Assembly: GCF_008807415.1 (NCBI RefSeq)
Contig: NZ_CP043626.1
Location: 3,596,001 to 3,660,000 of the forward strand
Origin: Pseudomonas denitrificans (nom. rej.)
Lineage (GTDB): Bacteria; Pseudomonadota; Gammaproteobacteria; Pseudomonadales; Pseudomonadaceae
Direction of reading: 5' to 3'
Length of the DNA: 64,000 bases
Shown: positions 59,305 through 64,000 of the stretch, piece after piece
Layout: each line of letters opens with the position of its first letter
Position numbering within the stretch: the first letter of the stretch is position 1
The notes under the pieces: model-generated
The model's database searches: none
Told to the model about the DNA's origin: nothing
Seen by the model: only the letters and a program-made list of their open reading frames with translations
Made by a program: the position numbers and the translations under genes

Positions 59305-60200
59305 GCGGGGAATTCCTTTGACTGACGGTATTGCTCGACCAGGGTAGCCGGGTCGCGTTCGAGATTGCCCTGGCTGCCATGCAGGCGCATCAGCTGCGCG
59401 GCAAGGCCGCTCATGGGCGTGGCCGAGCCTTCCTCGCGGGACAGCCTGACGGCGGTATCCAGGTCCTTGAGCAGTGTGCGCACGTGCCACTTCACCGGCT
59501 CGAAGCGGCTCTCGGCCATCTGCGGGGCAAGGATCTGCAAGGGCTTGGAATCGGCGAAACCGCCCGCCAGTGCCGGGGCGATCAGGCTGGCATCGACGCC
59601 GGACTGCTCCGCCAGCGCCACCACTTCGGCGATTACCAGGGCGTTGCAGGCGACGATCATCTGGTTGCACACCTTGGTCACCTGGCCTGCGCCGACATCG
59701 CCCATGCGCGTCAGGCGCTGGCCGAGGTGGGCGAGGATCGGCCGTACGCGCTCGATATCCTCGACGCGGCCGCCGGCCATGATCGCCAGGGCGCCGGCCT
59801 CGGCACCCGGCGTGCCGCCGGAAACCGGCGCATCGACCCAGCGCATGCCGGTACGCGCTTCCAGCTCGGCGGCCATCTCGCGGGTGGCGGCCGGTTCGAG
59901 GCTGGAGAAGTCCACCAGCACCTGGCCGGTGCGGGCGCCCTCGACAATGCCGCCGGCGCCGAACACCACTTCGCGCACGGCGGCGGTATCGGCCAGGCAG
60001 AGCATCACCACTTCGGCGTCGGCGCAAAGCTGCGCGGGCGTTTCAACGGCCGTGGCGCCTTCGGCGGCCAGCAGCTCGCGCTTGCCGGCGGAGCGGTTCC
60101 ACACGGCCAGCGGGTAGCCCGCGGCGAGCAGGCGGCGCGTCATGGGTACCCCCATCAGGCCGAGACCGGCAAAAGCGAGGGATGGCAAAGGGGACGACAT
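59301..60200 (-). CDS. Tartronate-semialdehyde reductase / 3-hydroxyisobutyrate dehydrogenase family
   Basis: A 299-residue NAD(P)-dependent beta-hydroxyacid dehydrogenase. The Rossmann start is LAFAGLGLMGVPMTRRLL, the substrate block is DAPVSGGTPGAEAGAL, and the catalytic Lys lies in GQVTKVCNQMIV. Paired with a hydroxypyruvate isomerase gene, it most likely acts as tartronate-semialdehyde reductase in glyoxylate/glycerate metabolism. The stop overlaps the isomerase start (ATGA). ATG 60200 is divergent from the ABC transporter. Confidence 0.92.
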   Translation of the reverse strand: MSSPLPSLAFAGLGLMGVPMTRRLLAAGYPLAVWNRSAGKRELLAAEGATAVETPAQLCADAEVVMLCLADTAAVREVVFGAGGIVEGARTGQVLVDFSSLEPAATREMAAELEARTGMRWVDAPVSGGTPGAEAGALAIMAGGRVEDIERVRPILAHLGQRLTRMGDVGAGQVTKVCNQMIVACNALVIAEVVALAEQSGVDASLIAPALAGGFADSKPLQILAPQMAESRFEPVKWHVRTLLKDLDTAVRLSREEGSATPMSGLAAQLMRLHGSQGNLERDPATLVEQYRQSKEFPA

Positions 60201-60355
60201 GGGGTGATCTCCAGTTCGACAGCAGGACGGGCACGGGGAGGCGGCATTCTAGCAGGCCGAAGTTGACCCGGCGGACGACGAGCCAGCTGCCAAACAGACG
60301 CGCCGCCACTATACTCCCGGAGTTTTTTCCGCCATTGAACCGGAGAACTCTCCCC

Positions 60356-61213
60356 ATGCTGAAACGCTCCCTGGCGCTCGCCGCCGGTTTTGCCCTGTCC
60401 CTGTCCGCCGTTTTCGCCCACGCCGACACCCCGAAAGAACTGAAAGTCTCGGCCATTCCCGATGAAGCCCCCACCGAACTGCTGCGCAAGTTCAAGCCGC
60501 TGGGTGCCTATCTGGAAGAGCAACTGGGCATGCCGGTGAAGTTCATCCCGGTGTCCGACTATGCCGGCGTGGTCGAAGCCCTGGCTTCGGATCGCCTCGA
60601 CATGGCCTGGCTGGGCGGCTTCACCTTCGTCCAGGCGCGCCTGAAGACCGGCAACGCCATCCCGCTGGTACAGCGCGAGCAGGACCAGCAGTTCACCAGC
60701 AAATTCATCACTGCCGACCCGGACGTGAAATCGATCCAGGACCTCAAGGGCAAGACCTTCGCCTTCGGTTCGGTGTCGTCCACTTCCGGCAGCCTGATGC
60801 CGCGCTACTTCATGCAGAAGGACGGCGTGGTGCCCGAGCAGTTCTTCTCCCGCGTAGCCTACTCCGGCGCCCACGACGCCACCGTCGCCTGGGTCCAGGC
60901 CGGCAAGGTCGACGCCGGCGTGCTGAACGCCTCCGTCTGGCAGAAGCTGGTGGACAGCGGCAAGGTCGACACCAGCAAGGTGAAGGTCTTCGCCACCACC
61001 CCGACCTACTACGACTACAACTGGACCGTGCGCGGCAACCTCGACCCCGCGCTGGCGGAGAAGATCAGGAAGGCTTTCCTCGCCCTCGACCCGAGCAAGC
61101 CGCGCGACAAGGAAATCCTCGACCTGCAGGCGGCCAGCCGCTTCATCGAGACCCAGCCTGACAACTACAAGGGCATCGAGGAATCGGCGCGCGCCGCCGG
61201 CCTGCTGAAGTGA
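60356..61213 (+). CDS. PhnD-family ABC transporter substrate-binding protein
   Basis: A 285-residue periplasmic binding protein with a signal peptide, [20 protein letters not shown], cut after AHA. The mature part reads [20 protein letters not shown], then [20 protein letters not shown], the PhnD/phosphite-binding pattern. In Pseudomonas this set has been labelled putative selenate or phosphonate uptake. ATG 60356 has GGAGA upstream. The stop overlaps the next gene (GTGA). First gene of a four-gene operon. Confidence 0.92.
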   Translation: MLKRSLALAAGFALSLSAVFAHADTPKELKVSAIPDEAPTELLRKFKPLGAYLEEQLGMPVKFIPVSDYAGVVEALASDRLDMAWLGGFTFVQARLKTGNAIPLVQREQDQQFTSKFITADPDVKSIQDLKGKTFAFGSVSSTSGSLMPRYFMQKDGVVPEQFFSRVAYSGAHDATVAWVQAGKVDAGVLNASVWQKLVDSGKVDTSKVKVFATTPTYYDYNWTVRGNLDPALAEKIRKAFLALDPSKPRDKEILDLQAASRFIETQPDNYKGIEESARAAGLLK

Positions 61214-62016
61214 CCCTGAAACTGACCGGCGTGGAGCACATCCACGCCAACGGCCAGCGCTCGCTCGCCGGTATCGACCTCAGCGTCGCTGCCGGTGAAC
61301 GGGTGGCGATCATCGGCCCGTCGGGTGCCGGCAAGACCACCCTGCTGCGTATCCTCGCCACTGCACTGAAGCCCGCTTCCGGCCGTTTCGACCTGCTCGG
61401 CACCCAACCCTGGGCGCTGGGCGGTTCCGCGCGCCAGCGCCTGCGCTCGCGCATTGCCCTGGTGCACCAGGCTCCTCCGCTGCCACCGCGCCAGCGGGTG
61501 GTCACCGCCGTGCTCGCCGGCCGCCTCGGCCAGTGGCCGCTGTGGAAAAGCCTGGCCAGCCTGCTCTACCCCGTCGACAGCGCCGGCGCCCGCAGCGAAC
61601 TGCAGCGCCTGGACCTGGGCGACAAGCTCTTCGAGCGCTGCGACCAGCTCTCGGGCGGCCAGTTGCAACGGGTCGGCATCGCCCGTGCGCTGTACCAGCA
61701 GGCCGAAGTGCTGCTGGCCGATGAACCCGTCTCGGCCATGGACCCGGTGCTCGCCGGCCATACCCTCGGCGTACTCACCCGTGAAGCGCAGAACCGTGGC
61801 GTGACGCTGCTGGCCAGCCTGCATGCGGTGGACCTGGCGCTGGAGCACTTCCCGCGTATCGTCGGCGTACGCGACGGACGCATCGCCTTCGACAAGGCGG
61901 CGGAGAACGTCACTCCCGAGGACCTGCGCGCCCTCTACGCCAACGAGCAGCTCGGCCAGCAGGACGCATCCTCGCCGGTGGGCAAACCGCTGGTGGTGCA
62001 GATTCCGCGATGCTGA
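61210..62016 (+). CDS. ABC transporter ATP-binding protein (PhnC type)
   Basis: A 268-residue ATPase. Walker A is [14 protein letters not shown], the signature [16 protein letters not shown], and Walker B with switch [13 protein letters not shown]. It starts at GTG 61210 overlapping the binding-protein stop. A C-terminal extension ([12 protein letters not shown]) is unusual for plain PhnC but small. It powers the two permeases that follow. Confidence 0.93.
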   Translation: MTLKLTGVEHIHANGQRSLAGIDLSVAAGERVAIIGPSGAGKTTLLRILATALKPASGRFDLLGTQPWALGGSARQRLRSRIALVHQAPPLPPRQRVVTAVLAGRLGQWPLWKSLASLLYPVDSAGARSELQRLDLGDKLFERCDQLSGGQLQRVGIARALYQQAEVLLADEPVSAMDPVLAGHTLGVLTREAQNRGVTLLASLHAVDLALEHFPRIVGVRDGRIAFDKAAENVTPEDLRALYANEQLGQQDASSPVGKPLVVQIPRC

Positions 62017-62852
62017 ACCCCGCGCTTTCCAAGAGCCCGCCGCGCGACCCGGCGGCGCTGCCGCGCCTGCTGCTCACCCTGCTCGCCCTGGCCTTGCTGT
62101 GGCCGGGCCTGCGCCTGTCCGAGCTGGATATCGGCGGCCTGTTCAGCGGCGACAACGCGCGGACCATGGCCAACTTCCTCGGCGGTTTCTGGCCGCCGGC
62201 CCACGACGAGGAATTCCTCGCCCTGCTCGGCCGCGCCACCCTGGAAACCCTGGCCATCGCCACCGCCGGCATGGCGCTGGCCTGGCTGATCGCATTCCCT
62301 GCCGCGTTGCTGGCGACGCGCGCGCTGTCAATATCCGCCCTGCCCCGCGGTGGCCTGCCGGCCTGGTGGGCGCGGGCGCTGCGCTGGCCGGTGCGCGGGT
62401 TGCTCATCGTGCTGCGCAGCGTGCCGGAAATCGTCTGGGCGCTGCTGTTCGTCCGCGCCGTGGGTCTGGGCCCCACCGCTGGCGTGCTGGCCATCGCCAT
62501 CACCTATGGCGGCATGCTCGGCAAGGTCTACGCGGAAATCTTCGAATCGGTGGACCCGCGCCCGACCCGCGCCCTGCTGCTGGGTGGCAGTTCGCGGCTG
62601 CAGGCCTTCGCCTACGGCGTACTGCCCTCGGCCGCGCCGGAACTCATCTCCTACACCGTCTACCGCTGGGAGTGCGCGATCCGCGCCTCGGTGGTGATGG
62701 GCTTCGTCGGCGCCGGCGGCCTCGGCCAGCAGATCGACCTGTCGCTGCGCATGTTCGCCGGGGGCGAGGTGGCAAGCATCCTGCTGACCTTCCTGGTGCT
62801 GGTGCTGGGCGCCGACCTGCTCAGCCGCTTCCTGCGCGGGAGGCTCGAATGA
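62010..62852 (+). CDS. ABC transporter permease (PhnE type), first
   Basis: A 280-residue inner-membrane permease with about six spans and the EAA-type loop ([20 protein letters not shown], then [16 protein letters not shown]). It overlaps the ATPase gene by seven bases. Similar to PhnE, with the [20 protein letters not shown] segment. It forms a heterodimer with the second permease, encoded four bases overlapping. Confidence 0.92.
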   Translation: MLNPALSKSPPRDPAALPRLLLTLLALALLWPGLRLSELDIGGLFSGDNARTMANFLGGFWPPAHDEEFLALLGRATLETLAIATAGMALAWLIAFPAALLATRALSISALPRGGLPAWWARALRWPVRGLLIVLRSVPEIVWALLFVRAVGLGPTAGVLAIAITYGGMLGKVYAEIFESVDPRPTRALLLGGSSRLQAFAYGVLPSAAPELISYTVYRWECAIRASVVMGFVGAGGLGQQIDLSLRMFAGGEVASILLTFLVLVLGADLLSRFLRGRLE

Positions 62853-63619
62853 CCGGCCTGCTGCGCAGCCTGGGCTGGCTGCTGCTGATCCTGCTCGCCA
62901 TCGGCGCGTCCTTTGCCTACCTGGAAATGGACACCGGCGGACTGTTCGACGCGCGCGGCCTCGGCCAGATGCTCGACTACGGCCGCGACTTCCTCGCGCC
63001 GGACCTGAGCGCCACGCACCTCACGGCAGTCGGTCGCGGCGCCCTGGAAACCCTGGCGATGTCCGCCATCGGCACCCTGCTTGCGGCGCTGCTGGGCATG
63101 TTGCTCGCGCTACCGGCGGCCGGGCGTTTCGGGCGTATCGCCCAAAGTCTTTCGCGGCTGTTCCTGAATGCCCTGCGCGCGGTGCCGGAGCTGGTCTGGG
63201 GCGCGCTGATGGTGCTGGCCGCCGGGCTCGGCCCGAACGCCGGCACGCTCGCGCTGGCACTGCACACCGGCGGCGTGCTCGGCCGGCTGTTCGCCGAGGC
63301 GCTGGAAAATACCCCGACCGCCCCGGCGGAAGCCGTGCGCCTGGCCGGCGGCGGACGCGTCGCCGCCTTCGCCTACGGCACCCTTCCGGCGGTCTGGCCG
63401 CAGTTGGTGGCGTACATGCTCTATCGCTGGGAGAACAACATCCGCATGGCCAGCGTGCTCGGCTTCGTCGGTGCAGGCGGCCTGGGGCAGATGCTGTATT
63501 TCAGCCTCAGCCTGTTCCAGCAGGCCCAGGCGGCCACAGTGATCATCGCCATGCTGCTGCTGGTGCTGTGCGTCGACAGCCTCAGCGCCTGGGCGCGGCA
63601 GCGCTGGGTGAGCCACTGA
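62849..63619 (+). CDS. ABC transporter permease (PhnE type), second
   Basis: A 256-residue permease paralogous to the first, starting in the ATGA overlap at 62849. It has six spans and the loop ENTPTAPAEAVRLAGGGRVA with AFAYGTLPAVWPQLVAYMLY. Two separate permease genes rather than one PhnE are typical of this Pseudomonas set. A terminator follows. Substrate class as for the binding protein. Confidence 0.92.
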   Translation: MTGLLRSLGWLLLILLAIGASFAYLEMDTGGLFDARGLGQMLDYGRDFLAPDLSATHLTAVGRGALETLAMSAIGTLLAALLGMLLALPAAGRFGRIAQSLSRLFLNALRAVPELVWGALMVLAAGLGPNAGTLALALHTGGVLGRLFAEALENTPTAPAEAVRLAGGGRVAAFAYGTLPAVWPQLVAYMLYRWENNIRMASVLGFVGAGGLGQMLYFSLSLFQQAQAATVIIAMLLLVLCVDSLSAWARQRWVSH

Positions 63620-63644
63620 GTTCTGTGGCAGATGACGCACAACA

Positions 63645-63671
63645 AAAAGCCCGGCACATGGCCGGGCTTTT
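63645..63671. terminator. Bidirectional terminator after the ABC operon
   Basis: Stem AAAAGCCCGGC/GCCGGGCTTTT with a 5-base loop (63645-63671), between convergent genes. Confidence 0.93.
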
Positions 63672-63686
63672 CTTTGAATGCGTCGC

Positions 63687-64000
63687 TTACGAATCGCCGT
63701 GGATGACCTTGTCCAGGTCGATCGGGTCGCCAGGGTTGGTGCCGAGTTTCTGGCGGATGTCCTCGAACATCGCGTCGTACTCCTTGTGGTTGCGCACCAT
63801 CGAGCCGAACCGTGGATGCAGGCCATGCTTCTGCGCAATGCGGGTGGCATCGCTGGCAAAGTTGAAGGCCTGCTCCTTGGGCATGTCCCACTCTTCGGTA
63901 AAGGAATTACCGTCGATCTCGCCCTTCATGGTGAAGTGGACGATGGTGCCCTTTTCCACATCCTTGCGGACTTCATAGTTGATGTGAGCGTCGATCTCCT
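63687..64000 (-). CDS. DUF5064-like protein (5' part outside the window)
   Basis: The minus strand is open from base 64000 to the stop at 63687, giving at least 104 residues: INYEVRKDVEKGTIVHFTMK, then EEWDMPKEQAFNFASDATRI and FEDIRQKLGTNPGDPIDLDK. This pattern resembles small Pseudomonas proteins called DUF5064. There is no stop upstream, so the true start is beyond the window; the GTG at 63959 is internal. Function unknown. Confidence 0.75.
   Translation of the reverse strand, partial: EIDAHINYEVRKDVEKGTIVHFTMKGEIDGNSFTEEWDMPKEQAFNFASDATRIAQKHGLHPRFGSMVRNHKEYDAMFEDIRQKLGTNPGDPIDLDKVIHGDS

Overview
The window is a Pseudomonas chromosome segment from the P. aeruginosa group or a close relative. 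It is GC-rich with strong G/C third-position bias. It carries a Pf1-type coat protein, phrS, and a gene order (fabH-like/ECF sigma, fadD1-fadD2-lysophospholipase-phaJ1, alkB, rapA, uspA, phosphoethanolamine transferase, nbdA, 3-hydroxyacid dehydrogenase, PhnD-type ABC transporter) that I recall as the PAO1 PA3280-PA3316 stretch. It ends inside two genes: ttcA on the left and a DUF5064-like gene on the right.

Region 1 (about 444-15634) is a complete Pf-type inovirus prophage inserted between divergent ttcA and a DnaJ-related gene. Its core (2518-11001) has a repressor on the plus strand. On the minus strand, divergent from the repressor, come xis-like, two or three small genes, an origin/packaging-like hairpin region, the ssDNA-binding protein, two small membrane proteins, coaB (pVIII), a terminator, coaA (pIII), pVI, Zot (pI), a 36-residue membrane peptide, Rep and integrase. 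Several neighbours overlap at ATGA or TAATG. Both ends carry AT-richer cargo. On the left is a three-gene HEPN-like / three-span membrane / TIR module (674-2543), the best candidate for an undescribed anti-phage or superinfection system. On the right are a secreted small protein, a PIN-like nuclease, and four minus-strand genes of unknown function, two of them with Cys/His clusters. A 10-bp-phased CTATCCA repeat recurs at three intergenic sites, and paired GTGTCGA repeats lie at both ends.

Region 2 (15683-32705) holds a DnaJ-related protein, a Yip1 protein, SprT, a CoA-transferase with an acyl-CoA dehydrogenase, GNAT, an OprO/OprP-type porin, a DedA-rhodanese fusion, a fabH-like/ECF sigma/anti-sigma operon, an ankyrin protein, LysR with MFS, acyltransferase 3, a diguanylate cyclase, a lipoprotein, a HIT protein and a GST. 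REP-like elements sit in several gaps.

Region 3 (32784-48948) holds HrpA, a Cache chemoreceptor, FadD1, a YdcH-like protein, FadD2, a lysophospholipase coupled to PhaJ1, an MFS pump and an AaeX/A/B-type efflux operon. Fatty-acid activation (FadD1/2), lipid release (lysophospholipase), enoyl-CoA hydration (PhaJ1) and the FabH-like condensing enzyme in region 2 all handle acyl-CoA.

Region 4 (49068-64000) starts with the Anr-controlled sRNA phrS and its internal 36-codon ORF. It continues with an AlkB-like oxygenase, RapA, a universal stress protein with its own Anr-type promoter, a phosphoethanolamine transferase, NbdA (MHYT-GGDEF-EAL), a frameshifted hydroxypyruvate isomerase coupled to a tartronate-semialdehyde-reductase-type gene, and a four-gene phosphonate/selenate-type ABC transporter. 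No tRNA, rRNA, CRISPR array or insertion sequence was found.
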